In this document: positions 1 through 8,837 of the stretch, one piece after another
How positions within the stretch are numbered: position 1 is the stretch's first letter
How the letters are laid out: every line of letters starts with the position of its first letter
Assembly (NCBI GenBank): GCA_022953095.1
Contig: JALJCR010000001.1
Location: forward strand, 558,001 to 622,000
Direction: 5' to 3'
From: Qipengyuania sp. ABI-127-1
GTDB taxonomy: Bacteria; Pseudomonadota; Alphaproteobacteria; Sphingomonadales; Sphingomonadaceae
DNA: 64,000 bases
Made by a program: the position numbers and the translations under genes
Notes under the pieces: model-generated
The model's input: only the letters and a program-made list of their open reading frames with translations
Told to the model about the DNA's origin: nothing
The model's database searches: none

Positions 1-765
1 TGGCTGCCGAGGATAGCGAAGGGCGAGGCGCAAATCGCCGTCGCGATCGCGGAAACGGTGGAGATCCGGGACCGGGCAGGCGTGGACTTCGACGGCGCAA
101 AGCTCGACGGAACGGCTTTGTTCGCGCTCGACTTCCTGGAAGCCGACGCGTTTCTGGTAGCCGATACCGCCGGTCGTATGCACTTCGTAGCTGGCGATGC
201 TGCGGGTCTGGAGAAGGTTGCTCTCAAAACGATCGACCGCACCCGGAGCGTAGGGGAGCTGCGGTTTTCTGGCGTAGCGGGCGAGGCTCTCGCGGACGAT
301 GGTGGGGCCACAGTCAGGCGCCTGCGGGACGCCGGCCGGGTGCTCCTGGCCGCCGATAGCCTCGGTGCGGGCCAGGCTATGATCGAAAAAGCGGTCGACT
401 ATGCCGGGCAGCGCGAACAGTTCGGACGAGTGATCGGCAGCTTCCAGGCGGTCAAGCATATGTGCGCGGAAATGGCTGCCCGCCATGAACCATGCCGTTC
501 GCTGGTCTGGTATGCCGCCCATGCGTTCGATGCGACGCCCGACGAGGCTTCGCTGGTGGCATGCCATGCCAAATCACATACGGGCGAAGTCCACCGTTTT
601 GTCGCCCGAACCTCAACCGAGGTGCATGGGGGGATGGGTTTTACCGATCTCCTAGGTCTGCATTTCTGGTTCAAGCGAATCGGTTTCGACCGCCAGGTTC
701 TGGGAAGTCCCGAAGCGGTCCGGGCCGAAGCAGCGGCCTTGCAGGGGTGGACGCAGGTCGCATGA
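1..765 (+). CDS. acyl-CoA dehydrogenase, C-terminal part (5' end cut by window)
   Basis: The frame is open from base 1 (W-L-P-R-I-A-K-G), so the start lies outside the window and the GTG at 58 is only an internal codon. The visible part is the middle and C-terminal helical domain of a flavin acyl-CoA dehydrogenase: the family pattern YAGQREQFGRVIGSFQAVKH is present, followed by a helix-rich end with VHGGMGF, the usual stretch near the flavin site. Family members oxidise acyl-CoA to the 2-enoyl-CoA with electron transfer to ETF. It sits 63 bases before an acyl-CoA synthetase on the same strand and is probably the upstream gene of the same catabolic operon. Family call is firm; the substrate cannot be read. 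Confidence 0.88.
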   Translation, partial: WLPRIAKGEAQIAVAIAETVEIRDRAGVDFDGAKLDGTALFALDFLEADAFLVADTAGRMHFVAGDAAGLEKVALKTIDRTRSVGELRFSGVAGEALADDGGATVRRLRDAGRVLLAADSLGAGQAMIEKAVDYAGQREQFGRVIGSFQAVKHMCAEMAARHEPCRSLVWYAAHAFDATPDEASLVACHAKSHTGEVHRFVARTSTEVHGGMGFTDLLGLHFWFKRIGFDRQVLGSPEAVRAEAAALQGWTQVA

Positions 766-828
766 GACGATGAATTAGGCGCACGCTACCGACAAAATCG
801 TGGCCACCAAGGAGAGAGGAATTAATAC

Positions 829-2439
829 GTGATCGACTGGAACCTTGGCGACATCCTTGATGCAATCGAACCTGCGGTCCCGGAAGATGCTCCGGCGCTG
901 ATTCACGGCGACCGGATCATTAGCTGGCCCGAAATGTCGAAGCGTTCGAACAATTTGGCGCGCAATCTGCGCGCGCAAGGTGCAGGCGACGGGGCGAAGA
1001 TAGCCTTCTACATGCGCAACCGTTCCGAATACGGGGAATTGATGGCCGCGTGCTTCAAGGGCCGCCTCACGCACGTGAACATCAATTATCGTTACCGTCC
1101 CGAGGAGGTTTTCTACATCTTCGACGATTCCGATAGCGAGGTAATTGTTTACAGTTCCGAGTTCCGCGACTGCATTCTTGAACTGAAGGAACGGTTGACC
1201 AAGGTTCATACATTTGTAGAAATCGGCGATGCTTCGCAGATCGCTTCCTTCGCGCTTCCTTACGAAAAACTTGTAGAAGGTAACGGCGCGCCTCTCGATA
1301 TCGAGCGTTCTCCGGATGACCTGCTGTTCATATATACAGGCGGTACCACCGGCATGCCCAAGGGCGTGATGTGGCGACACGATGATATGCGCAAGGCTCA
1401 GCTCGACGCGCAAAAGCTGCTGGGTCCGGTTCCCCAGACCATGGAGGAAATGGTGGCCCTGGTGAAGCAGGGCGAGCTTGCGCGCATCACTTTGCCGGCG
1501 TGCCCGCTGATGCATGGAACCGGGTTCATTACTGCTATTGGCACGCTCATGTCGGGCGGGGCCATCGTCACGCTGTCCGATCCATCCTTCGACGCGGAAG
1601 AATTGTGGGATGCGGTGGACCAGCACAAGGTGCAGAGCATCGCCATTGTCGGTGACGCTTTTGCCAAACCCATGCTGCAGGCGCTGGACGCCCACCCGAA
1701 GCGCTGGGACACGAGCAGCCTGATTTCGATCATCTCGTCCGGCGTCATGTGGAGTAAACAGGTAAAGGCGGGCCTGTGCAAACATATCCCCCAGGTCATC
1801 CTCATGGACAGTTTTGGCGCTTCGGAAGGGCTGGGCTACGGCTTGTCGGTGACGACCGCACAGGGCGGCACCAACACCGCGAAATTCGGGATCGGGGAAT
1901 TTTGCGACGTATTCGACGAGAACGACCGGAAGGTCGAGGCGGGGAGCGGCGTGCCCGGCTTTATTGCCCGCAAGGGCGCAATCCCCACAGGATACTACAA
2001 GGACCCGGAAAAGTCGGCCAAGACTTTCAGGACGATCGATGGCGTGCGTTACTCCATCCCGGGCGACTGGTGCCGGGTGGAATCCGATGGAAGCCTGACC
2101 TTGCTGGGCCGCGGCAGCGTCTGCATCAACACCGCAGGTGAAAAGGTTTACCCCGAGGAGGTGGAGGAAGTGCTCAAAACCCATCCCGCCATTGCCGACG
2201 CGCTTGTCGTCGGGGTGCCTGACGAAAAATGGGGCGAAGCGGTGACCGCTGTGGTGCATTTGACCCAGGATGCGGACTTCGACGCGCAAGCGATCAAGGA
2301 TCACGTGCGCCAGCAACTGGCAGGTTACAAAACGCCCAAGGCGATTTGCCCAACGCAAACCGCCTTGCGCGCGTCAAACGGCAAGGCGGATTATACTACG
2401 GCTAAAGACATCGCGAAAGCGGGTGCCGGGGCCTCGTGA
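829..2439 (+). CDS. AMP-binding acyl-CoA synthetase (FadD3/FadD19-like)
   Basis: This 536-residue protein is an ATP-dependent acid:CoA ligase of the ANL superfamily. The P-loop YTGGTTGMPKG is at about residues 169-179, and the C-terminal part has the GRGSVCINTAGEKVYPEEVE hinge and the NGKAD end that carries the catalytic Lys. The N-terminal region, with NINYRYRPEEVFYI, resembles the actinobacterial steroid and branched-acid ligases FadD19/FadD17, so a bulky carboxylic acid is a likely substrate (inference). Start is GTG at 829 with a strong GGAGAGAGGA site at 811-820. Its stop overlaps the next start by 4 bases (GTGA), so it is translationally coupled to the monooxygenase. Confidence 0.9.
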   Translation: MIDWNLGDILDAIEPAVPEDAPALIHGDRIISWPEMSKRSNNLARNLRAQGAGDGAKIAFYMRNRSEYGELMAACFKGRLTHVNINYRYRPEEVFYIFDDSDSEVIVYSSEFRDCILELKERLTKVHTFVEIGDASQIASFALPYEKLVEGNGAPLDIERSPDDLLFIYTGGTTGMPKGVMWRHDDMRKAQLDAQKLLGPVPQTMEEMVALVKQGELARITLPACPLMHGTGFITAIGTLMSGGAIVTLSDPSFDAEELWDAVDQHKVQSIAIVGDAFAKPMLQALDAHPKRWDTSSLISIISSGVMWSKQVKAGLCKHIPQVILMDSFGASEGLGYGLSVTTAQGGTNTAKFGIGEFCDVFDENDRKVEAGSGVPGFIARKGAIPTGYYKDPEKSAKTFRTIDGVRYSIPGDWCRVESDGSLTLLGRGSVCINTAGEKVYPEEVEEVLKTHPAIADALVVGVPDEKWGEAVTAVVHLTQDADFDAQAIKDHVRQQLAGYKTPKAICPTQTALRASNGKADYTTAKDIAKAGAGAS

Positions 2440-4073
2440 GCCATTCGCCCCCTCCTGACTATGATGTCGTAATCGTCGGGGCCGGGTTCAGCGGAATATA
2501 CCTGCTTTACAAGCTGCGTCAGGCGGGGTTCGATGTTCTGCTGGTAGACGCAGCGGAGCAGCCGGGCGGAATCTGGTACTGGAACCGCTATCCGGGAGCA
2601 CGGGTCGATTCCCAGGTTCCACTTTACGAATTTTCCATTGCGGAAGTATGGAAAAGCTGGACGTGGAGCGAACGATTTCCAGGCTGGGAAGAACTGCGCG
2701 CCTATTTCCTCCACGTCTGCGATACGCTCGACCTCTGGCCGGCAATGCGAATGAAAACACGGGTCGAAAGCGCGCCGTTCGATGAAGACACCGCCTGCTG
2801 GCGATTGAAGCTCGACGATGGCGGAAAAGTAAGCGCGCGTTTCCTCTTGCCGGCCCTGGGGTTCGCCTCGAAACCCTACATTCCCGATATCCTGGGCCTT
2901 AGCGATTTCGAAGGCGAATGGTGCCATACCGCCCGCTGGCCGCAGGAAGGCATCGACCTTTCCGGCCGCCGGATCGCCCTGATCGGCACGGGTGCCAGCG
3001 GCGTACAGGTGGCGCAGGAGGCGGCAAGCTGCGCGGAGCAGCTGACGCTTTTTCAGCGAACCCCGATTCTCGCCCTTCCCATGCGGCAGGAAAAACTGGA
3101 CGCTGATCGTCAGCTTCGCGAAAAATCCGAATATCCCGCTGTCTTCCACAAAAGGCTTACGACAAGTGGCGGTTTCGAATGCCAATCGCTGGACATCTCG
3201 GCCCTGGCTGTGACCGAGGAAGAGCGGACTACGCATTTCGAGGATTTGTGGCAGCGAGGAGGGTTGCGCTTCTGGTATCATAATTTCGCTGACATACTGA
3301 CGAACGAGGACGCCAATCGCCACGCCTACGAGTTCTGGTGTGACAAGGTGCGCGAGCGGATCTGCGACCCGACCATTGCCGAGAAGCTCGCTCCCGATGA
3401 GCCGCCACATCCCTTCGGGACCAAGCGACCATCGCTCGAACAGAATTATTACGAGATCTTCGCACAAGACAATGTTACGCTGGTCGATCTGAACGACACC
3501 GCGATCACTCGCGTCACCGAGGCCGGGATAGAAACAGCCACTGGCATGATCCCGTGCGATCTCATTGTCTTCGCGACCGGCTTCGATGCCGGTCGTGGCG
3601 GGCTCATCGACATGAACATCACCGGCCGCGGTCGGCTGGCGCTGGCAGAAGCATGGAAGAGTGAGATCAAAGCCTATCTGGGCATGGCCGTCGCCCAATT
3701 TCCGAACATGCTGTTCGCCTACGGCCCGCTCAGCCCTTCAGGCTTTTCCAACGGTCCGACAAGCGCCGAAATCCAGGGTGACTGGATCTGCGATTTCCGG
3801 ATCTGGCTGCGCGATAACAGGATCGGCCTTTTCGAAGCCGATGCGCTGGCCGAGCGAAGCTGGACCGATATGGTCGCCCAAGTAGGGTCGATGACGCTCT
3901 TCCCCAAGGCTGAATCGTGGTACATGGGCGCCAATATTCCCGGCAAACCCCGACAACTGATCAATTTCCCCAGCGTATCTGGTTACGCCGATCTATGCCA
4001 CGATGTCGCACGGCACGATTATCGTGGTTTTATCAGGAATACACTATCCGGTATGGAGACTGCGCCGAAATGA
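2436..4073 (+). CDS. Baeyer-Villiger flavin monooxygenase
   Basis: A 545-residue FAD- and NADPH-dependent class B monooxygenase. The N-terminal FAD Rossmann motif is GAGFSG (residues 15-20), followed by GGIWYWNRYPGARVDS, typical of cyclohexanone-type enzymes. The Baeyer-Villiger fingerprint FxGxxxHTxxWP is present as FEGEWCHTARWP at 158-169. A second dinucleotide fold, GTGASGVQ, follows, and ATGFDAG is near the C-terminal third. The enzyme would insert oxygen beside a ketone to give an ester or lactone in the cytoplasm. Start is GTG at 2436, overlapping the ligase stop; the 3' end overlaps the hydrolase start by ATGA. The neighbouring esterase-like hydrolase supports a ketone-to-ester-to-acid route. 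Confidence 0.92.
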   Translation: MSHSPPPDYDVVIVGAGFSGIYLLYKLRQAGFDVLLVDAAEQPGGIWYWNRYPGARVDSQVPLYEFSIAEVWKSWTWSERFPGWEELRAYFLHVCDTLDLWPAMRMKTRVESAPFDEDTACWRLKLDDGGKVSARFLLPALGFASKPYIPDILGLSDFEGEWCHTARWPQEGIDLSGRRIALIGTGASGVQVAQEAASCAEQLTLFQRTPILALPMRQEKLDADRQLREKSEYPAVFHKRLTTSGGFECQSLDISALAVTEEERTTHFEDLWQRGGLRFWYHNFADILTNEDANRHAYEFWCDKVRERICDPTIAEKLAPDEPPHPFGTKRPSLEQNYYEIFAQDNVTLVDLNDTAITRVTEAGIETATGMIPCDLIVFATGFDAGRGGLIDMNITGRGRLALAEAWKSEIKAYLGMAVAQFPNMLFAYGPLSPSGFSNGPTSAEIQGDWICDFRIWLRDNRIGLFEADALAERSWTDMVAQVGSMTLFPKAESWYMGANIPGKPRQLINFPSVSGYADLCHDVARHDYRGFIRNTLSGMETAPK

Positions 4074-5041
4074 ATGAAATGAAACCAATCCACGACGGGT
4101 CAACAGATATTGATCCCGTATGGGCCGGCGACGGGGCGGATATACCCGAATGGTTCGCCTGGGCGCTGAGCGTGCCCCGTGAGGAAGGCTTCGTAGAGGT
4201 TGGTGGCGCGCGGGTGCATTATCTTCGCTGGGGCAGGCGTGACCGGCCCAAATTGCTCATGACTCACGGTTTTCTCGCCCATGCCCGCTGCTTTGCCTTC
4301 ATCGCACCGTACCTTGCCGAAGACTACGACGTGGTGGCGTTCGATCTGGCCGGTATGGGCGATAGCGAGATGCGCGGCGTGGCCGATATAGCTGCGCGGG
4401 GAAAGGAATTTGTCGAGATCAGCGAAGCGCTCGATTTGTTTGCGGATGGAAGCAGACCGACGATCATCGCCCATAGTTTCGGCTCGGGTGCAGCGCTGAC
4501 CGCCGTTTCCCAATCGCCGGATGCCTTCGCCGGCGTTATTGTCTGCGATCTCATGGTGATGCGGCCCGAAAAGCTGGAGAAATACTGGACCATGGGCAGA
4601 TCGAGCCCCGGGTCGGGTAATCCTGACAAACCGGTGCGACGCTACCCGACCTACGAAGCGGCGCGCGAGAGGTATATCCTGTCGCCGCCGCAGGCAGTTG
4701 GTGAGCCGTTCCTGATGGATTACATGGCCTATCACTCTCTCCGCCGCGATGGCGAGGAGTGGACATGGAAGTTTTCTCCCGAAGTGTTCCGGCGCAGCAA
4801 CAAGCCCGACGAATGGCTGACAGTAGGCCAGAGGCTGGTCGATGCGCCCGGGCGCAAAGCGATTGTGTACGGCGAGAAAAGTCAGCTCTTTGATCGCGAT
4901 TCCGCCCGCTATATCCGGGAACTGGGAGGGGGAAAGATACCAATTGTTGCAGTGCCCGATGCACGCCATCATCTCATGCTGGATCAGCCGCTCGCGTTCG
5001 TCGCTGCGCTTCGGGCGGTACTGGCCTTTTGGAGCCTCTGA
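4070..5041 (+). CDS. alpha/beta hydrolase, probable ester/lactone hydrolase
   Basis: A 323-residue alpha/beta-fold hydrolase. The open frame runs back to 3917, but the likely start is ATG at 4070 in the ATGA overlap with the monooxygenase stop; a second ATG at 4079 is possible. The oxyanion-hole region is THGFLAHARCF. The nucleophile elbow is AHSFG with Ser at about residue 136, Ala replacing the first Gly of GxSxG. The catalytic His is in DARHHLM at about 300-301. No signal peptide is seen, so it is cytoplasmic. Its place directly after a Baeyer-Villiger enzyme suggests it hydrolyses the ester or lactone made by that enzyme (inference). Confidence 0.85.
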   Translation: MNEMKPIHDGSTDIDPVWAGDGADIPEWFAWALSVPREEGFVEVGGARVHYLRWGRRDRPKLLMTHGFLAHARCFAFIAPYLAEDYDVVAFDLAGMGDSEMRGVADIAARGKEFVEISEALDLFADGSRPTIIAHSFGSGAALTAVSQSPDAFAGVIVCDLMVMRPEKLEKYWTMGRSSPGSGNPDKPVRRYPTYEAARERYILSPPQAVGEPFLMDYMAYHSLRRDGEEWTWKFSPEVFRRSNKPDEWLTVGQRLVDAPGRKAIVYGEKSQLFDRDSARYIRELGGGKIPIVAVPDARHHLMLDQPLAFVAALRAVLAFWSL

Positions 5042-5460
5042 GATCCCCCATACTAAGAGGCTGGTTCCTGGTCAGAGGCCAGCGAGATGGGGGCAAAGGG
5101 CGTCCATATTCATCTTGTACTATATCCGAACTATTGTCGCCGTCGGCACGGCGAACGCTTCGTTGGTCTCGATGCCAGCTGGGGCAAAAGCTTTATCGGG
5201 AGCAACTCGCTTAGCGCGCCAACCATTGCTGATCTTTAGCAAACGTTCACTCCGCGTGCGATCTGGATCGTGGCCCATGGGGTCAAAAGATAAGGCGCTT
5301 TACTAATATCACGCGGATGTATATGCCCATGGACGGGGATTGGGCTAATTCTCTCCCTCTCCTCTCCACAGACTAAGGGGCGACCCTCGAGGTCGCCCCA
5401 TTTTGCAGTAAGCGGCGGAGCCAATTATCGTCGCACTGAAGAGATGGGAAGGGATGCTAT
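5042..5460. other. 419-base gap with no convincing gene
   Basis: Between the hydrolase stop and the TonB receptor start no reading frame with family resemblance was found on either strand. The only clear structure is the hairpin at 5377-5403. The ribosome site for the receptor, GGGAAGGGA, lies just before 5461. Confidence 0.6.
5377..5404 (+). terminator. rho-independent-like terminator or attenuator
   Basis: A perfect 9-bp stem GGGGCGACC / GGTCGCCCC with the loop CTCGA is followed by ATTTT. It ends about 57 bases before the TonB receptor start and over 330 bases after the hydrolase stop, so it may end upstream transcription or attenuate the receptor message. Confidence 0.6.
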
Positions 5461-8397
5461 ATGACACTGAGAGCGATGGTGCTCGCCACTTCGGCCATCT
5501 TGGCTTGGCCGCAGATGGCTTTAGCGCAGGATCCCACAACTGATGAGGCGGAACCCCAAGGATCCGTAATCATCGTTACGGCCCAACGCCAATCTCAAAG
5601 TCTGCAAGAGGTGCCGATCGCGGTCAGTGCCTTCGATGCTACGGCTCTCGAAAGCCAGCAGATCGAAAACGCTGCTGACCTTCAATTGACGCTCCCGAAC
5701 GTCTCATTTTCGAAGGGCAACTTCACCGGGTCGTCCTTCACCATCCGTGGTATCGGCGATCTTTGTGTTGGTGTGACGTGTGACGCAGCGACGGCTATCC
5801 ATATCAATGGTTCCCCTCTTTTTGGTACCCGGCTGTTCGAAACAGAATATTTTGACCTTGAGCGAATTGAGGTCCTACGGGGGCCGCAGGGCACCCTCTT
5901 CGGCCGCAACGCTACCTCGGGTGTTGTCAACCTTGTGACAGCCAAGCCTGACCTCGGTTCTTTCGGCGCGGCCGGAGAGTTCGAGTATGGGAATTACAAC
6001 AGCATCAAGGCCGAAGGGATGGTCAATGTCCCGATCGGCGATTCTATCGGCGTTCGGGTAGCCGGATTCTTTCTGAATCGCGACGGTTACACCACAAACC
6101 TTTTCGACAATTCGGATGTCGACGACCGAGACATGTACGCTGTTCGTGGTTCTCTTCGTTTTGAACCCGGTGCCGATACCACTCTCGACTTCATGGCATA
6201 TTATTTCAGGGAAGATGACACCCGTTTACGTAATCAAAAGCAGGCCTGCCAGCGTGACCCGCTCGGCGTGCTGGGTTGTCTGAACAATCGCCGCGACTTT
6301 GACATCACCAATGCCAATTCCACAGTCGGCGCAACGCTCAGTTCGCAAGAGTTCTTCGCTATTCAGGGAATTCCCTCAGTACTGGGATTGGGAAGCCTGT
6401 ACGGCCCCGACGCATTTGCAGGATTCGATAAGCCCGACGATGTGCGCACGGTAAACACGGCGTATACTCCATTCTATTTTGCCGATGAAGTGCAGCTACA
6501 GGCCCGTCTCGAGCAGCGCATCGGAGCTATGACACTGACTGCAACCGGTCTTTATCAGGACACCGAAGTCGATTCCCGGCAGGACTACTTTCTGGGCATT
6601 CAGGATCGTACCGGCTTTGCTACGGCCTTGAACGTGTTGTCCGGCTTCGCGGCCAACGGTTTGCCTACCGGCCTCCCCGCACCTGCACCGGCGTTCGTGC
6701 CAGGTTCGTCGGCGTATTTTACCCCGATTGTGGAGGCTCTCATCCCCAATGGCCCAGGGGGCGTATTGTGCACCTCCGATAACGATGATGGGAACAGGGG
6801 CGCGTTCGAAGGTAATGTATTGTGCGGCGAAACGCCGCTATCCTTCGACAGGTCTTCAGAGCAACGCGAATCCTGGAGCGGCGAAATCCTCCTTTCCAGT
6901 GATTTCGACGGAGCATTCAATTTCCTGCTCGGAGGGATCTATGCAAAGTCCAAGACTACCGACAACAGTTACTATGTAAACTCATTCGCGCTTGACTACG
7001 CCAGTGCCATTCTGGGATCGTTTGGTACTTTGGCAGGCGGTGCACCGCCATCCTACTTCGCAACATCCATGTACCGCAACAATTCTCTCGAGGCTAATCT
7101 TGAGAGCTTCGGTGTGTTCGGGGAGATCTACGTCGACCTGACCGAGCGTCTGACCTTCACCGGAGGTTTGCGGTATAACGACGACAAGAAAGACGTGACT
7201 GCGCGCACGACCTTGATTAGCTTCCTCAATCCTTACGCGAATGACGGGGAGCCGTTCGACAGCCCGATCACTCCCTTAACCGGTCCCTCTGGTCTTTTTG
7301 ATGCCGATCCTGGTACGCCAGGTGAGCAGCTAACGCAATTTAGAGAAGTAGGTTTCGATGAAATAACCGGGCGTGCGGTGCTCGACTACGAAGTTACGCC
7401 TGACAATTCGATTTACGCATCTTATGCCAGGGGCTATAAATCCGGGGGTATCAACCCGCCCCTTTCGCCCGTTTTCGATGTGGCTGAAAGCTTCGGATCA
7501 GAAACCATCGACGCATTTGAAATCGGATCGAAAAATACCTTTGCGAATGGCGCACTGCAATTAAACGCTACTGCATTCTACTATAAGTATAGCGGGTTGC
7601 AGCTTAGCCGCATCGTCGCCCGTACCTCAGTTAATGATACTATCGATGCCGATATCTGGGGTGTGGAACTAGAGTCCGTTATCCGGCCCGATCCCGATTG
7701 GCTTGTCAACTTGACGTTCAGTTATCTCAACGCGGAAGTTGCCGGCGACCAGTTCTTCTCCAATCCGCGCGACCCGGGTGGCGGCGATCCTGATGCCGTC
7801 ATCATCAAGGATATTAGCAACGGTGCTAATTGTGCCGTAACCGGGCCAGCCCCCGGCGCGGCCGACGCATTCGTGGCCGGAGTGAACGCAGCTCTGGGTC
7901 TTCGTGGTCCCGAAGAATTTCCTAATGACGGCAATCTTGCGTCAAGCGGCGCATTCAGCATTTGCGATGTCTTGGCCGGAGCCGTTCCGGCGGGCAGCGG
8001 CCTTGCGGTATTAAGCCCTGGCGTAGAGGTCAACATAAAAGGGAACAAGTTGCCGCAGGCCCCCGAAATGAAGGTTTCGATGGGTGTGCAGTACACCGCC
8101 ACTTTCGACAATGGCATGACTCTGGTTCCTCGCGTGGACGTAGCGCTGACTGGTGAGCAATACGGCAATATCTTTAACGGCAGGGTCAACCGGATCGAGC
8201 CATTCGTGCAAGCCAACGCGATCGTGCAGTTGAACAGTGCGGATGAGCGTTGGTTCGTGCGCGGATTTGTTCAGAACATTTTCGACAGCAGCTCGGTGAC
8301 AGGATTGTACTTGACCGACGCATCCTCGGGGAATTTTACCAATATCTACACTTTGGATCCTCGTAGATATGGTGTTGCTTTGGGGTTCAGTTTCTAA
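5461..8397 (+). CDS. TonB-dependent outer membrane receptor (1)
   Basis: A 978-residue TonB-dependent receptor. A Sec signal peptide covers residues 1 to about 22 (ends MALAQ). A TonB-box-like segment, VIIVTAQRQSQS, precedes the plug domain, which has the usual ERIEVLRGPQGTLFGRN and ATSGVVNLVT patterns. The long C-terminal beta-barrel ends in ALGFSF with a terminal Phe, as outer-membrane barrels do. Start is ATG 5461 with a purine-rich site just upstream. Such receptors use the TonB-ExbBD energy system to import siderophores, sugars or other large substrates; the ligand is not readable. The gene follows the Baeyer-Villiger operon and could supply its substrate. It is longer than many receptors (700-900) because of extra barrel loops containing Cys pairs. 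Confidence 0.93.
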   Translation: MTLRAMVLATSAILAWPQMALAQDPTTDEAEPQGSVIIVTAQRQSQSLQEVPIAVSAFDATALESQQIENAADLQLTLPNVSFSKGNFTGSSFTIRGIGDLCVGVTCDAATAIHINGSPLFGTRLFETEYFDLERIEVLRGPQGTLFGRNATSGVVNLVTAKPDLGSFGAAGEFEYGNYNSIKAEGMVNVPIGDSIGVRVAGFFLNRDGYTTNLFDNSDVDDRDMYAVRGSLRFEPGADTTLDFMAYYFREDDTRLRNQKQACQRDPLGVLGCLNNRRDFDITNANSTVGATLSSQEFFAIQGIPSVLGLGSLYGPDAFAGFDKPDDVRTVNTAYTPFYFADEVQLQARLEQRIGAMTLTATGLYQDTEVDSRQDYFLGIQDRTGFATALNVLSGFAANGLPTGLPAPAPAFVPGSSAYFTPIVEALIPNGPGGVLCTSDNDDGNRGAFEGNVLCGETPLSFDRSSEQRESWSGEILLSSDFDGAFNFLLGGIYAKSKTTDNSYYVNSFALDYASAILGSFGTLAGGAPPSYFATSMYRNNSLEANLESFGVFGEIYVDLTERLTFTGGLRYNDDKKDVTARTTLISFLNPYANDGEPFDSPITPLTGPSGLFDADPGTPGEQLTQFREVGFDEITGRAVLDYEVTPDNSIYASYARGYKSGGINPPLSPVFDVAESFGSETIDAFEIGSKNTFANGALQLNATAFYYKYSGLQLSRIVARTSVNDTIDADIWGVELESVIRPDPDWLVNLTFSYLNAEVAGDQFFSNPRDPGGGDPDAVIIKDISNGANCAVTGPAPGAADAFVAGVNAALGLRGPEEFPNDGNLASSGAFSICDVLAGAVPAGSGLAVLSPGVEVNIKGNKLPQAPEMKVSMGVQYTATFDNGMTLVPRVDVALTGEQYGNIFNGRVNRIEPFVQANAIVQLNSADERWFVRGFVQNIFDSSSVTGLYLTDASSGNFTNIYTLDPRRYGVALGFSF

Positions 8398-8837
8398 CAG
8401 GTCCAGATCGTGTTGGCGGGGAGATCGGTGGTCCTCCCAACGACCCGAACGGACAGTGCCAGCTAGTTCGTATTTCGACCCATGACTTTATAGCTTTTCC
8501 AGAGCGGCGTAATGCTCGATGACCGCCTCGTAAGCCTACCGACGAGGCGGTCATCGAACCGGCCAAATGCGAGCTGCACTCGAAATGCCTGTACGATCGC
8601 TCGTTGATGTCGCTACGAGATGCTCGCGGAAAGCTTAAGGCCTTACATAGAAACGACAATGAAGAGTCACCGAATAGTGCAATCGGGATATCCGATGGTG
8701 ATACTGGCAAACGCACTCTGCGAAAGGCGGAAACATGCTGACCCCTATGATCCAAGATTGGGTCGTAGTGCACGAGGTGCTGACGCGTTAGGAAAAGTTG
8801 GAAGGGGCTGCGGGGCAGACTTCTGAGAAAACTTATC
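8398..8837. other. 440-base convergent gap
   Basis: This lies between the ends of the TonB receptor gene (+) and the efflux outer membrane gene (-). Short frames here have no recognisable product. It contains a long perfect hairpin at 8516-8557. Confidence 0.6.
8516..8557. terminator. 16-bp perfect hairpin, possible bidirectional terminator
   Basis: TCGATGACCGCCTCGT (8516-8531) and its exact reverse complement (8542-8557) flank a 10-base loop. There is no T-run, so it may end transcription from both converging genes, protect a 3' end, or be a repeat-type palindrome. Confidence 0.5.

Noticed and set aside
775-2358. 527-codon leftward frame opposite the acyl-CoA synthetase
   Set aside because: It mirrors the codon pattern of a well-supported ligase on the + strand and its translation has no family features.
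2391-3698. 435-codon leftward frame opposite the Baeyer-Villiger monooxygenase
   Set aside because: Opposite-strand shadow of a gene with clear FAD and Baeyer-Villiger motifs.
8620-8826. 68-codon rightward frame after the first receptor
   Set aside because: No family resemblance, no clear ribosome site, in a convergent gap with a hairpin.
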